A stretch of DNA of 64,000 nucleotides from Botryotinia globosa (GCA_014898425.1 RCSZ01000001.1:2294001-2358000); one strand, 5' to 3'. Counted from the first letter of the stretch, positions 35,901 to 45,820 are shown. The notes: generated by a model from the sequence alone, not told the origin. Numbers and translations are program-made.

Positions 35901-36296
35901 AGCGTCGGATGTAGGACTGGTATGCGAGTTTGAGGTAAGTTGCCCTCCAAATACTCTTCCATTGGCCATAGGCTGTCCGCGACCACCCCCTCTTCGACCC
36001 CCTCGTCCAAATCCACCTCTTCTACCATTACCACCCCCTCGGTTGTTTGCGTTCGAATTTCGCGGGTTCGACGGGGCTGGAGAATTTGAGTCTGGCAATG
36101 GTGCCACAGAAGCTGGTCTGAGAGCTAAAGGACCATTTGGTACTTGTGCCGTTGAATTTGGAGTAGCGTTTGCGTTTGCATTTGCATCTGCTGGTGCAGG
36201 TCCATTGTTCCGATGGCCACCCCGTCTTGGGCGACGAGTTCGTGTTCTAAAAGGACGATTGGAGCCAGGAGCTGGAGACGGTTCTGTAGTGGCCAT
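32985..36296 (-). CDS. fap1: NF-X1-type zinc-finger protein (FAP1/NFX1 homologue)
   Basis: A single 1103-codon exon. ATG 36296 (MATTEPSPAPG) is preferred over in-frame ATG 36314. The first 150 residues are a low-complexity Asn/Ala/Pro segment with an RGG-like block (GGGNGRRGGFGRGGRRGGG). Next is a RING-like finger (CAICTNEVLPNSKIWNC, then SVLHLSCVKKW and RWRCPGC). A long array of NF-X1 fingers follows, for example CGEHNCERSCHEGLC, CGHTCQGICHEGEC, CGRHECGERC and CGIHSCQSLCH. Near residue 860 an R3H domain (MPSHQRAFLHSLAEDYGL) is followed by a C-terminal RNA-recognition-like region (FGLTIDEIHTDLSSEF to GEVVLRGKAPETW). Yeast FAP1 binds FKBP12 and confers rapamycin resistance, while animal NFX1 binds promoter DNA and poly(A)-binding protein. 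A ubiquitin-ligase or nucleic-acid role is expected. No lesion was seen. Confidence 0.92.
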   Translation of the reverse strand: MATTEPSPAPGSNRPFRTRTRRPRRGGHRNNGPAPADANANANATPNSTAQVPNGPLALRPASVAPLPDSNSPAPSNPRNSNANNRGGGNGRRGGFGRGGRRGGGRGQPMANGRVFGGQLTSNSHTSPTSDAGSLAGDAPAFTPGHPIATRPGPSRAPRARRMSKSQAADLATRTHEDITNGQYECAICTNEVLPNSKIWNCKSCWSVLHLSCVKKWSKNEVSTHQQRAVENGELPPPRQWRCPGCNLPKEDLPISYTCWCEKEIEPRSVAGLPPHSCGQSCSKKRIGHCPHPCDLMCHAGPCPPCAHMGPSLPCFCGKETVSRRCLDTKYESGWACGQICDDVLPCGEHNCERSCHEGLCGSCEVLIESTCYCGKVEKTLPCSERDEERESQAPTSTLHGESLAARTWIGSFDCGSECRRPFDCGKPDHYCETKCHPQDLLPAHCPLSPDVVTTCPCGKTPICTLLETPRTDCTQHIPHCQEKCELPLKCGHTCQGICHEGECQPCFQSVLIACRCGRTTSNTMCHQGLDEKPQCPRVCRATLNCGRHECGERCCSGEKKASERQAAKRKHRALNAPPTEENIEAEHICLKVCGRTLKCGEHACAELCHKGPCRSCREAIFEEISCACGRTVLQPPLPCGTKPPECRFDCTRARTCGHPQTKHQCHLDGEACPKCPFLAEKPCICGKRTLKNIPCWFTEVRCGLPCGKKLKCGIHSCQSLCHRPGQCEDATSPCHQPCGRQKSVCDHSCTDACHAPYPCKETLPCQGKTFITCQCQHQKQAVKCLASKTSDGNSKKTLDCNDECLKLQRNAKLAAALNIDPSTHTDDHIPYSQQTLDMVKDMLKFCQTYEREFRVFAADPSEKRLRFKPMPSHQRAFLHSLAEDYGLDSESQDPEPHRHVSIFKTPRFVSAPLKTLAQCVKVKPVAVVEAASSKKLVATAEPFNAFLLSNPRFGLTIDEIHTDLSSEFANAGLDFDVSFLPSGEVVLRGKAPETWYTKVDSALTAMQHSLVQKVKALQLASTVVLCSVDSSLNVVRREDDHLGGGWSQVAKGASGSKAPVRPEIGVKSSFTVLGTRTAAKKKKEEQDSAVDDWEKEVEAWDA

Positions 36297-36364
36297 GATA
36301 CGTGAATATAACAAGCCTGTGACACAACCAGAAATCCTCGATATTTTGTGTGTGAAAATCGATT

Positions 36365-36776
36365 ATTGACCAGTGGCGGGGTCGTTATTTTCTTGTTTAC
36401 TGCGATGTAGGGCAGAGAAATTCAAGAGAGCTTGCAAAATACGAAACTTCCGTAAAATAACAAGTAATTGCGCCTCAAGATATACGGCGGCTTCAGACAA
36501 TAAAAGGAATAAAAAGATTAAATGGTAGAAAATGGATGAAAATACTTTTTGCTTGCAAGATAAGGATGTAGCACTCCGAGGTCGTATATAGAGGGGAATA
36601 AGGCTGATTTTATTGTGGCAATGCAATCCATAAGCTCTTCATCGACGCTAAACTTATCAACTAGCGCTCTTCTGGACTCTTCGGATAAATTTGTCAACTC
36701 CAAGACTCATTCATACATGAGAGTTGACTCATACTCGCTCATTATCTGGAACATTGTAACGTTTGGATTGCATCAT
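36365..36776 (-). CDS. Possible small split gene, unknown product
   Basis: Two minus-strand frames have protein-like composition: 36700-36518 (LTNLSEESRRALVDKFSVDE and on to a stop after the FHPFST segment) and 36525-36366 (LEAQLLVILRKFRILQALLN to a natural stop). A start at ATG 36776 or 36773 could lead in through a short intron (GTATGAG donor after residue 14). Joining YDLG to AQLLVILRK through a phase-0 intron would give a protein of about 90 residues, largely alpha-helical. The proposed first intron would be only 37 nt and the second donor (GTGCTA) is poor, so the model is weak. It lies just upstream of the NFX1-like gene in the same orientation. Function unknown. Confidence 0.3.
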
Positions 36777-36952
36777 CGTATGAGATGACTCCGAAGAATC
36801 AAATCTGGAAATGAATTGACTTATGAGCCAAGAAAGGGTACCACATACTTATTGTCGCAATCTCTGATATGAGTGAAGTGTATCAAATCTGGAATTCAGC
36901 AGCCTCGCGCTAAGGTTACAAGGCTGGTCGAAGTCTTTGATTTTAACCTTAG

Positions 36953-36975
36953 GTACCCCGGCACGTGCCCGGTAC
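36953..36975. promoter_or_regulatory. Near-palindrome centred on a CACGTG E-box
   Basis: CACGTG at 36962-36967 lies in the perfect 10-bp palindrome GGCACGTGCC, flanked by GGTACC-like and GGTAC arms with one mismatch and one bulge. CACGTG is the classic bHLH (for example Cbf1/Pho4-type) site. It lies about 540 bp upstream of the 2EXR gene start. Confidence 0.4.
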
Positions 36976-37509
36976 AAGCCGACCGACCACACTTTATTGT
37001 TGGTATTGTCGGTCATGAATAACGTTATATATGTACTGTTACTTCGAAGGTTGTCCTTGAGTTATATGGCATAAGTAGCTTTGTCTCTCCACCGACAAGT
37101 ATCTCAGTGAGGACCCAGGAATTTGTTCCTTCTCCAACATTCGAAGGAGGAAGTTATCCACTACGGCGATGCATAGATAAATACAACATAGACGCCTGAA
37201 GAGGAAAATTTCGATATAGCCTCAGTTGTGCAAAGGAATCGCACTCAGCGGTTATCCGACTTGTACATATAAGTATGAGACCTACCTAGGTAGTTTCTTC
37301 TGTTGGTTTTTCATTTTTTACCACTTTTCCCTTCGTAATTCGACACGATGACATATAACCAATAAGCTCAATTGACTCTTTCTTCAACATCTCACCCCTT
37401 TCGTTTTCGGCTGAGCTGTTTTATCGCCACTTCCTTATCAATTTATCGATATTCAAATGCGACTCCTCACGATAATCAAAACTGCAACTTTGAGTTGAAA
37501 TCTTTCAAT

Positions 37510-38277
37510 ATGCCTCACTTTACCACTGACACAGACTACAACCTATCTAATCCCAAATCTTCCTCTTCTCTATCGTCATCTCAACCCCTCACAACCTTCT
37601 CACTCTTTCCTTTCCTCCCCCCAGAACTTCGTTTCCAAATATACACCCATTGTCTCCCCTCCCCTCGCATTCTCGAATTGGAATTCTCCCCCCCCTCTCA
37701 AACGTTTATTCCTATCTACTTTTCCTATTCTAGCATTCCCGTTCTTCTCCACCTCATCTCCGAATCACGTTCTTTCGCTCTCCACTACTACCAATACATC
37801 CCCTCTTTGAATCTCTGGTTCAATCCCTCTAGGGACAGTTTATATTTTCGGATAGATGCTAGTCAAATTTACAGTCCCTACTATTCGGCCTGGGTTGAGA
37901 AACTAGGAAATTTGCTAAGGTTGGGGGAGGATTATGATGAATGTGGATACGGGCTGCAGCGATTAAGATATTTAATCATTGGAGGCGAAGCTTATTCTCA
38001 CCTGACCACCTCATCCACTGTTCTCGCTTCGCTTCGTGATTTGAAGGAGATAGGGGTAGTTGCGAAAGAGGAAACACTACCTCTCTGGCCGGAAAATGAA
38101 GTCATTTTATTTTCAGATAAGAAGACGAGACCGAAGAGGGGGGAATACGATAAAATTGAGGGCCCATTCATCAATTATTCTCATGTCCGTCGGCGCTTCA
38201 AAGGTGTGCTCTTGGGTAATTCAGACGGATCGTTTGTAATGGAGGAGAAAAGGGACCCTTTTGCGGTTGGCTGGTGA
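37510..38277 (+). CDS. 2EXR-domain protein, function unknown
   Basis: The first ATG of the frame is at 37510, giving 255 residues; the upstream part of the frame lacks ATG. Near residue 35 the segment FPFLPPELRFQIYTHCLPSPRILELEF is the 2EXR motif (FPxLPPELRxxIW...PRxVE), widespread and often expanded in Pezizomycotina. The rest follows the pattern of that family, with SIPVLLHLISESRSFALHYY, an aromatic-rich NLWFNPSRDSLYF segment, and RLRYLIIGGEAYSH and LRDLKEIGVV near the end. The domain is F-box-like in sequence, and no biochemical role is established. No intron or signal peptide was seen. It is transcribed towards his1, with tail-to-tail spacing of only 273 bp. Confidence 0.8.
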   Translation: MPHFTTDTDYNLSNPKSSSSLSSSQPLTTFSLFPFLPPELRFQIYTHCLPSPRILELEFSPPSQTFIPIYFSYSSIPVLLHLISESRSFALHYYQYIPSLNLWFNPSRDSLYFRIDASQIYSPYYSAWVEKLGNLLRLGEDYDECGYGLQRLRYLIIGGEAYSHLTTSSTVLASLRDLKEIGVVAKEETLPLWPENEVILFSDKKTRPKRGEYDKIEGPFINYSHVRRRFKGVLLGNSDGSFVMEEKRDPFAVGW

Positions 38278-38550
38278 AAGATTTGATCTTGATGCGCAAA
38301 CCCTTCGTCGGGGATTGGTTATGTTCCTATTATCTAGTCATATAAATTCGTTAAAAGTTTCACCCGATACGCGTTATCCGCTGCAAATTTTGATTTAAGG
38401 ATGTACTAGATTTCCAAGCTACAACTCCAGGCTTGATTCGATCCAAATGGGTATTTTCTCGTCCTCCAATCTCCCACCAATCTCCCACCATTATCCGAAA
38501 TCTCAATCTGTTATCATGATACATTCCTTTTTTTTATCTCTCGTTTTTTT

Positions 38551-39714
38551 TCATCCGGCTCTCGTGTTTGCAATATCAAGAATCAAAATATCTGTTGCTC
38601 CAACGGCCGTCAAATCATCCATTACCACAGCGATCTTCTTCTTTTCGACCATTGAACTAACAGCTACCCAGCCTTCCTCCTCCAAGGCGTTGATCGTGGG
38701 TGCTCGCTTTCCAGGGGTGATCTTGACTGCATCTGGGAGGGCGGTTCGTTGAACGTTGTACTGGCACAAGACGTATTTTTGTGCAGTGATGACACCTCGA
38801 ATACGGGAAGCAATAAGATCTACCAATGCTGGATTTGAAGGCCTTTTGGATTTCACGAGAATTGCTGTACTCGAGACGACGGTATCAATAGCCTTTAATC
38901 CTGCTGCCTTCATGGTCTCACCAGATTCTGATAACACATTAATACGGAACTTCTTGAGGTTGATATGTCGTTCTTTCACTTACCAACAAGATCCACAATT
39001 CCATCAGCGACACCAAGAGCGCATGCAGCCTCAACACTGCCGCTGAGCTCGATAATCTTGGTCTTCAACTTGCGCCCGGATACGGCACCACCTTCTGCCT
39101 CTGCTTCCAACGCTCGGAAGAATTCCTCAGATAGACTGACGAAACTGGTACCAATATTCTTTCCAATTAGATCCGATGGCTTCGCATATGGCCCCTTCTC
39201 TGGCACTTGTACTTGTAGCTTACAAGCACCAAATCCCAAATCCATTATCTCCACACATCCTTCTTCCTTACCCTCTCCGACAGGGGTTGATGTTCCCGAT
39301 TCTGACTTAACTCTCCTCTCGGTCTCGACTCCTGTGGCATGTTCTGCAACTGTGTCCCGTCCAGTGATACCGATATCTACTCGACCTTCGCCAACGAACG
39401 TAGGAATATCGGCAGCGGGAAGGAAGACGAGCGCAATTGGTAAGTTTTTGACCAATGCTATGTCAAGTCTTGACTCTCTTCGGAACTGAATGTCGGCACC
39501 TTCGAGCAAATTGAGTGCTGCTTGTAATAGTCTTCCCTCTAACGATTCAATCAGCCATCAATCTCGAATACAGGATTCGGCTGCAATGGTGTCATGACTC
39601 ACTTTTTGGTACTGCGAATAGTAATCTACCTTCTAAGCTTTTGTGATCGTTAGTGAAAGGTTCATACTCTTCAGACTCTTCGTCTGCAATGTATAACATC
39701 TTGAGAACTTTCAT
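38551..39714 (-). CDS. his1: ATP phosphoribosyltransferase (histidine biosynthesis step 1)
   Basis: Three minus-strand exons, 39714-39603, 39538-38984 and 38927-38551, give 347 residues. The enzyme condenses ATP with PRPP to form phosphoribosyl-ATP, the committed and histidine-inhibited step. The first junction joins LLFAVPK to KGRLLQAALNLLEGADI, the conserved N-terminal HisG pattern. FLPAADIPTFVGEGRVDIGITGRD is the catalytic-domain core. The second junction joins DGIVDLV to ESGETMKAAGLKAIDTV, the PRPP-binding region. The regulatory HisG_C domain includes PGKRAPTINALEEEGWVAV and ends VGATDILILDIANTRAG. It is longer than the yeast enzyme, with a Ser/Thr/Glu-rich insert after GRDTVAEHATG. ATG 39699 is an in-frame alternative start. 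Introns are 64 and 56 nt with good signals. Confidence 0.95.
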
Positions 39715-40446
39715 TGTAGCTTCTTCGAACGGTAGGAGTTGCTAGGTTCTATGTGCCCAAAAATGCGAAACCGACAGCCCCAAACCATTTAAATATGCTT
39801 CAATGGAAAGCTCAAGAGCCAACAAGGTAAAAAAGGACAGTTCTTACTGATTCACTAAATCCATTGTGTCGAGAGTGAGGAGGGCAAGCTGTTTGTTTCT
39901 GTACGATGTGAAGATATAATCACTCCGATTGCGGGGTATTCACTCGAATCACAAGCAGAATCAGAGTATGTTGTGTTCGTAAATGTTAAGAAATGTATGG
40001 CTTGGATAATTTGAAATATATTGGAAGCAAGGAGAATCACGATTATTGGATAATATGGGAAAGGGACAAGACTTCACTCTTTATTATGACTCGGAGATGT
40101 TTGACGCAAACTTCATTATTAAAAAAAAGTCACCTAGTACTCAACTTCATCGTTCTGCCCCACGTGTAACACCTGGTACTTTCGGTGGTCGGCGTCTTCT
40201 CAAAAGCGACTAGTCCCAATTCATTTTAGTGCAAAAATGCTTCAATTTCAGCGCTAAGAATATTAACGAGAATCTCTTGCCCTAAGATTCTGCGAACAGG
40301 CAAAAAATTATTACCAAATTCACGTCGACCAGTAAGCCCCGAGTCAATTTATCAACCACATCCCAAAATCCAAGCGCATTAATCCTGTGAGTGACTCAGG
40401 AGCTCATCTACGGTTCCCAGATTCTAATAAATTTCAGACCGCAAAA
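39715..40446. promoter_or_regulatory. Divergent his1/rps28 promoter region
   Basis: The 732-bp region between two head-to-head genes contains TGACTC at 40087-40092, GAGTCA at 40341-40346 and TGACTCA at 40392-40398. These match the general amino-acid control element bound by CPC1/Gcn4-type factors, fitting a histidine gene. A CACGTG lies near 40160. Sites are seen in sequence; function is inferred. The last site lies in the rps28 leader intron. Confidence 0.5.
40387..40437 (+). other. Probable 5' leader intron of rps28
   Basis: A GTGAGT donor at 40387, TCTAATA branch-like sequence and TTTCAG acceptor ending at 40437 lie 9 nt upstream of the rps28 ATG. Leader introns are common in fungal ribosomal-protein genes. 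Confidence 0.6.
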
Positions 40447-40827
40447 ATGGATGCATCAAAGGTCCCCGTCAAGCTCGTTAAGGTCACCCGTGTTTTGGGC
40501 AGAACCGGTATGTCGAAATTTGGAGAATCTATATCTGCGGATTTGAAAGGAGGCAATTCTGACAAAATTAGGTTCCCGTGGAGGTGTTACTCAAGTTAGA
40601 GTTGAGTTCATGGACGATACCACCCGTTCCATCATCCGTAACGTCAAGGGCCCAGGTACGATTTCACGATTATTTTTATATCCCCAGAACTACATTTCGG
40701 CAGCATATATTCGAGAAGGAAATGTGAGGAAACTAGGGAAGGTGTAGGCTAACTTATCGAAACAGTTCGTGAAGACGACATCCTCTGCTTACTCGAATCT
40801 GAGCGTGAGGCTAGAAGATTGAGATAA
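40447..40827 (+). CDS. rps28: 40S ribosomal protein S28 (eS28)
   Basis: Three exons, 40447-40507, 40572-40655 and 40766-40827, encode 68 residues, the normal length for eS28. Exon 1 gives [20 protein letters not shown]. The first splice completes [17 protein letters not shown], and exon 2 ends [10 protein letters not shown]. The second splice joins [20 protein letters not shown], the invariant C-terminus. All junctions have GTATG/GTACG donors and AG acceptors with consistent phase 1. eS28 is part of the small-subunit head near the mRNA exit channel. The gene is too fragmented to appear as a long open frame. Confidence 0.97.
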
Positions 40828-41790
40828 ATTGTTGGTCATAGTTATCGAATGATAGGAGCATTGGGAATTTCTTCATGCATTGAGGTGCAGGCTTTTGCTA
40901 CGGCTATGGGCTGGATGTACGTTTGATGAATATGGATGGATCAGTTCAAGGAAATACTTTCACCACAAAATAACACGATCGATGAATTCCCGGTACCTTA
41001 TTTCTACGACAATGTGCAAATCTTGAGACGTGAGAGAATTATTCTTGTGGCCTCGGGGTGATTTGGAGGGTTTGGATCACGGATTGCCGCAATTTCGCAC
41101 CGTTTTTCGAGGGACTGGAATACAACTATAAACGTGCAGAGTCTAGATTCATGGGGAAGATGCAAGTGCGAGTTTCTGCATTGCTATTCACTTCTTGTTC
41201 AGCGTGCACCCCGCATTGAAGTATGGAATCCGAATACCATGATTCCAAATTTAGGTCTGGGGAATTTAAGCAAGTCCCTTTCAATCCACTCATCTTCCAT
41301 ATTTACCCATTCACTTCACCCAGTGCACCTTGAAGTCTTCCTTTGACTCAATTCAATATTCCAGAAAGCGGCAACAGCTTCTGTTCTCACACTAGAACAC
41401 ATGTTATTTTCTCTGCCATTGCAAAATTCCATATCAAAACTCAATCTACCCATGAGTAATTCCACCTGAAAGTTCATGGTTGTTTGCATATTCTGATTCT
41501 CGCGATCAAACTATCCTCACGACCTTTGGTCCGAGTTGGATTTGATGTTTGAATCCATTTAATTGATTCATCCACGTGTACCATTCACTATTGATAAATC
41601 AACGAGCCCAAAGTCATGATATTCTGACTCATAACACAGCAACTTTCCATTCACATCCACATATTCCTCAATACAGCCACCGTCGTTTTCTCAAAGGACA
41701 TACCAACCAAGCAACATCCTCAAGCAACATCCTCAACTCAACTTTGTATCTCGATTCCAACGAAGAAAGAATTCCAACAAATCCACCACA
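40828..41790. other. Intergenic, no gene recognised
   Basis: 3' flank of rps28 and the pyrimidine-rich leader of the next gene. Short frames at 41134-41346 and 41576-41920 are not protein-like. Confidence 0.5.
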
Positions 41791-42609
41791 ATGTCTTCCC
41801 ACCCTTTTCCTCACGCCATTACAATCTCCCAATTCTCATCTCAAGAATTCGATGGATCTCAACAATCTCGATCAGACTCTCCACATCTACCCCCGTCGCC
41901 TCCAAACACAAACCACGTAATGGTAAACCCGGTACAACATTACTATTCCTCTCTTCTATCTTCTCCTCAACTGGGTTCTTCACCTCAATCAGTTGTGTAC
42001 GCCCCGCTCCCATCACAAGTACAAACACAATCGCAGGAGACACAGACCCAACTACAAGAATCTCTCGCTCCGCCCACAACATCTCCCTACTCACGCCAAA
42101 AACAACAAGCACAACGAAACACCACTCCACGTACTCGACTCCACTCTCAACCAGAATCCCATCATCATCTCCACTCACCATTCATCATGTCCGCTTTCCA
42201 AACCGAACATCAACAGATATTGAATGCATCACATGCCCCGGAATTGAATTACAATACCATTGCATCTTCAAATCAATATTCAGTCTCAAACCCATTTCCT
42301 GATTTTGCAACTCGTCCCTTTCCTTTTCTCTTGCCGGGATTACCTAAGCTCCACTCTTCCTCGCCATATACATCTACATCCACATCGGCTTCTTTTTCCA
42401 CACCTCCTTCCTCCTCTTCCGGTTCGCATTCCGATTCCGATTCCGATCTAGAAACCGGTATAGAAGACAATAGGAGAAACGGATTACCAAGGAACCACGC
42501 CCAAGAAGTCGCAGTGCAGAGGGCGCATCACATGTGTGCTTGGTTTACGGGTGTTATGCTTGGGATTTTGGGGGTCGTGGGGATCGTGCGGTGGGTGGTT
42601 TATAGATGA
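41791..42609 (+). CDS. Low-complexity tail-anchored protein, function unknown
   Basis: An intronless frame of 272 residues from ATG 41791 (MSSHPFPHAITISQF). Most of it is rich in Ser, Pro, Gln, Thr and His (for example QVQTQSQETQTQLQESL), followed by a Ser/Asp stretch (SGSHSDSDSDLETG). The last 25 residues (CAWFTGVMLGILGVVGIVRWV) form one strong hydrophobic span ending in VVYR. This is the architecture of a tail-anchored membrane protein with a long disordered cytosolic part. No domain is recognised. The clean stop right after a conserved-looking membrane span supports it being real. Confidence 0.6.
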   Translation: MSSHPFPHAITISQFSSQEFDGSQQSRSDSPHLPPSPPNTNHVMVNPVQHYYSSLLSSPQLGSSPQSVVYAPLPSQVQTQSQETQTQLQESLAPPTTSPYSRQKQQAQRNTTPRTRLHSQPESHHHLHSPFIMSAFQTEHQQILNASHAPELNYNTIASSNQYSVSNPFPDFATRPFPFLLPGLPKLHSSSPYTSTSTSASFSTPPSSSSGSHSDSDSDLETGIEDNRRNGLPRNHAQEVAVQRAHHMCAWFTGVMLGILGVVGIVRWVVYR

Positions 42610-43926
42610 GAGAGGGGTGTAAGGGGGAGGGGGAGAGGGGAAAAAGTATATGGTATATGGTTTATAGTTTATGGTATACAATGAGAGATGAAGAAAGATG
42701 GTAGAGCAGGGGAGAGCAGGGGAGAGCCTCTCCTTTTCTCTAATATGATATATCAAGAATGATATAACGTCAAGGTCAACGCGAACAAGAACAAGAAGAT
42801 CACAAAATCAGCGAAGAAGTCCATGGACATGCAAATAAAGTCTCAAAACGACGATGCATTGATGCTGAGGACATAAAATCTGTATGTATGTACAAAGAGG
42901 ATAGAGGGAAGAGGAAAGAGGAAGGAAAGAAACCGAAAAGCCTCTTTTTACTCTCACAGATAATATCGAGATGTTGATAGATGCATACATGAATATAAAC
43001 AGGAATCGGAATCAGGTTTGGGGTATCACACAAAAGGAAAGGATGTCTATCATCCATGACGCTGGAGAGCAATGAGAATTCGAGTTCTCTGAAAAACAAA
43101 ATATCACTCATTTATTGGTGCTATTCAATGAAAATCATATACGTCTTGCTGTACATACACACAAGACGACCATTTCCATGCTATGTCCTTCTTATTGAGA
43201 TATTAACTTCACCACATATTTTTACAAGCGAGATATGGAATGCGGATTTCAAACCCATTTTCACAGAAGGAAGAGGTGCATTGTTTACGTTTGATTGATT
43301 GATTGATTAATTGCTTGGTTGACTGAACCCACTGATATCCTCTCACATTACTACATCCGCCGCCTTACTCATCTCATCGCACACATCAAGCCCGCATACC
43401 ACAGCCATTAATGTGATGTCCTGGATCCAACCAGCCAGGAATATGTACCTGGAAGCACATGCAAACAAGCATCAATTCAATCCCATGCAGTTAATCCTGT
43501 TTAGCCCAGTCCTTTCAAGCCCATCCCATCCCATTCCACAAATCTCGTACACTTATTTATGCCCATCCATCCATTCCTGTTCCGATCCAACCTAGAAGTC
43601 AAACCCGCACGCAATGCCCTCATATACATGAATAACAGCATAAGCATAAGCATAAATCCAGCAGCAGAAAACGTAAACACGACAGATGTATGAACAAGAA
43701 GAACAAGAACAAAGACAAGAACGAGAAGGAGAACGAAAAACACATGAGAAAAGTACAAGTGCAAGTACAGAACAAAAAAGTAACAACAAAATCTGCAATC
43801 CCAAACATACATCTCAGAAGAAAGAAGAAAATATGGTATCACAATGCTCCTCCTCTCCTTTCTGCTCAATCTCCGTCGCGCACCCCGCCCCATCTGTTAG
43901 CGCCCCCATTTTAATGTGATACATGT
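42610..43926. other. Intergenic, convergent 3' flanks
   Basis: It contains simple repeats only: GGTATATGGTTTATAG-like units near 42648-42680, (GATT)4 at about 43292-43310, GCATAA repeats near 43638-43658 and GAACAA-type repeats at 43690-43735. No gene recognised. Confidence 0.5.
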
Positions 43927-45442
43927 TCACATAAACAAGACGATCTCTCCTCTGTCATTCTTCTTCATTCTCAAACTCCTCCAGAGCTCCTTCTCTTCGT
44001 CTCCCTTTCCCAGCGCTAATCCTGCTGCCGTTCTCTCGCGATGATATCTCTTCAATGCCTTATTCATCGAAACACCCTTCTCGCTATTGGGACCCTTATT
44101 CACCATGCTCATGAGAAGTTCTGCGCGGGGTTTATAGACGATCATTTGGTTTTCGCCAGGGGAAGAATCACCAGCGCCGTTCATTGGTTTGTATTCGAGC
44201 ATCTTAGGTCTTTCAGAGGACTTGGTACGATGCTTGTGCTTACGTTTCTTGGGTCGGTCTTCCGAGTGCTCGCGGGAAGGTTGGCGAGTGGTGATCAATG
44301 ACATCAAATTGCTACCAAATGTGTCATTGCGAGTGCGAGCACGGCTGGCGCGTTTGGATTCCTTGGTCTTCTTGGGTCTTGCGCTAGGCGATTCCTTCTC
44401 AGCATCGGCACCAGAATAATCTGGCGATGGGGGGAAGACTGAAGGGCGAGTGTGAAGCTTGCCGATTTCCGCGGTCAGTCCTGAATGTAGAACGGGTGGC
44501 GCATCATTCATTTGGACATCACCTTCGCGGGACGATGTATCAACATGTAAACGTTTGCGCTTCTTATCTTTCTTCTTCTCGTCTTTCTTATCCTTTTTCG
44601 ATTTCCCGTCATGCTCCTTGGTTGGTTTCCACTCAATTGCTTTTGGTGCTGGTGTTTCGAAAGGTCCGTTGGTTGGTACCGGTCCCGATCCCCATTTGAC
44701 GAGATTGGTAAGGCTTGGACTATCTGCTGCGTTTACTCGTACGAGATCCGTGGAAGGTTTCTGCTCTACCTCGGAACTATCTGCATTATCACTCATGGGC
44801 TCATCACGAACTTGTTGCTCAGGCTCAGAATCGTTCATGACCTCATCAGCTGCGGGGAGATCTAATCGCGACGCATTGGGTGTTGGATCCACGAGGAAAT
44901 CAAATACATTGACGGGTGCTGGCGTTGAAGGGGCAGCTTCTGGGACCGGGGCTGTAGCTTGTTGCGAATTGTCGTACTCATCTTGCGCATCTTCGACGTA
45001 TGCGTTGTGGGCGGGTGCGGATTGAGAATTATTATGCGAATTAATCTTTTGATTGTTTTGTTGCTTTCCTTTCTTTCCTTTACCCTCTCCTCTGTATAGC
45101 GCACCTTGGTATTTTTGCGCCTCGCTCATACAGCTCTTAATTGTTGTCAGCAAACGATGCCCCGCGTCTGAATCATGTTTGTTTACGTACCGTATGCGAG
45201 CGATATTCTAAGCCCTGAAAATGTACCATGCAATCCAGACAAGTATATGATGCCCCGCGACATTGATTTCGATGAGGGTCAAGTTTCTTCTTTGTAAGGA
45301 CGTCTCCGCAATTCTATAGATTGTTTCTTGTCAGACGAAAGCTTGTAGGTAGGAATGTAGGTGTAGGTGTCGATGTCGATGTTTCAATGGGACATTGAAG
45401 TCGTAGGGATAATAAACATACCTCGCAGCTGAATGATACCAT
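43927..45442 (-). CDS. LYAR-type C2HC zinc-finger protein
   Basis: Three minus-strand exons, 45442-45422, 45313-45191 and 45135-43927, encode 450 residues. The seven-codon first exon MVSFSCE joins NCGDVLTKKKLDPHRNQC, then YTCLDCMVHFQGLEYRSH and TSCMSEAQKYQGALYR. This is the paired zf-LYAR finger module at the extreme N-terminus, as in the nucleolar protein LYAR and yeast YCR087C-A. The remainder is disordered: acidic/Gln-rich, then a Lys-rich block (KKDKKDEKKKDKKRKRLH) and several basic nuclear-localisation-like clusters. The C-terminal part (MNKALKRYHRERTAAGLALG and EKELWRSLRMKKNDRGEIVLF) looks conserved. A nucleolar, rRNA or ribosome-assembly role is inferred from the family. The second intron (GTACGT donor, GCTGAC branch, AAG acceptor) is well supported by the finger sequence. 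Confidence 0.88.
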
Positions 45443-45549
45443 GATGATATGTGTAAGTTTTCCTTTTCTTTCCCTGCAGGAGTCTCTTGGATTGTTTGAG
45501 ATTTGAAGTATTTGTGGAAGAAATTTAAGAGGTAGAAGATTGATAAGAG

Positions 45550-45592
45550 CTTTTTTTTTTTCTTTTTTCTTTTTTTCCTTTTTCTTTTTGGC
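45550..45592. repeat. T-rich homopolymer tract
   Basis: About 40 nt of almost pure T with scattered C. Confidence 0.9.
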
Positions 45593-45706
45593 GAAGAATA
45601 GATAAGTTTGCGAGTTTGATCTAGTATCGCGGGGGTGGGAAGGAAGTAGCTAGGTAGCTTTTGGAGAAATTGAAAAAAGGAACTTGAGATTGAGATGTTA
45701 ATATTG

Positions 45707-45820
45707 GGTAGGTAGGTAGGTAGGTAGGTAGGTAGGTAGGTAGGTAGGTAGGTAGGTAGATGGGTAGATAGGTAGATAGATAGGTAGGTAGGTATAGATA
45801 GATAGATATAGATAGATATG
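45707..45820. repeat. Microsatellite (TAGG)n grading into (TAGA)n
   Basis: About 110 nt of 4-mers, first regular GGTA units, then a mixture of GGTA, GATA and GATAGATA units. Confidence 0.95.

Noticed and set aside
35779..36369. 196-codon plus-strand frame
   Set aside because: It is antisense to the Gly/Asn/Pro-rich N-terminus of the NFX1-like gene, whose codon composition creates the frame.
44459..45025. 188-codon plus-strand frame
   Set aside because: It is antisense to the disordered part of the LYAR-type gene and has no motif.
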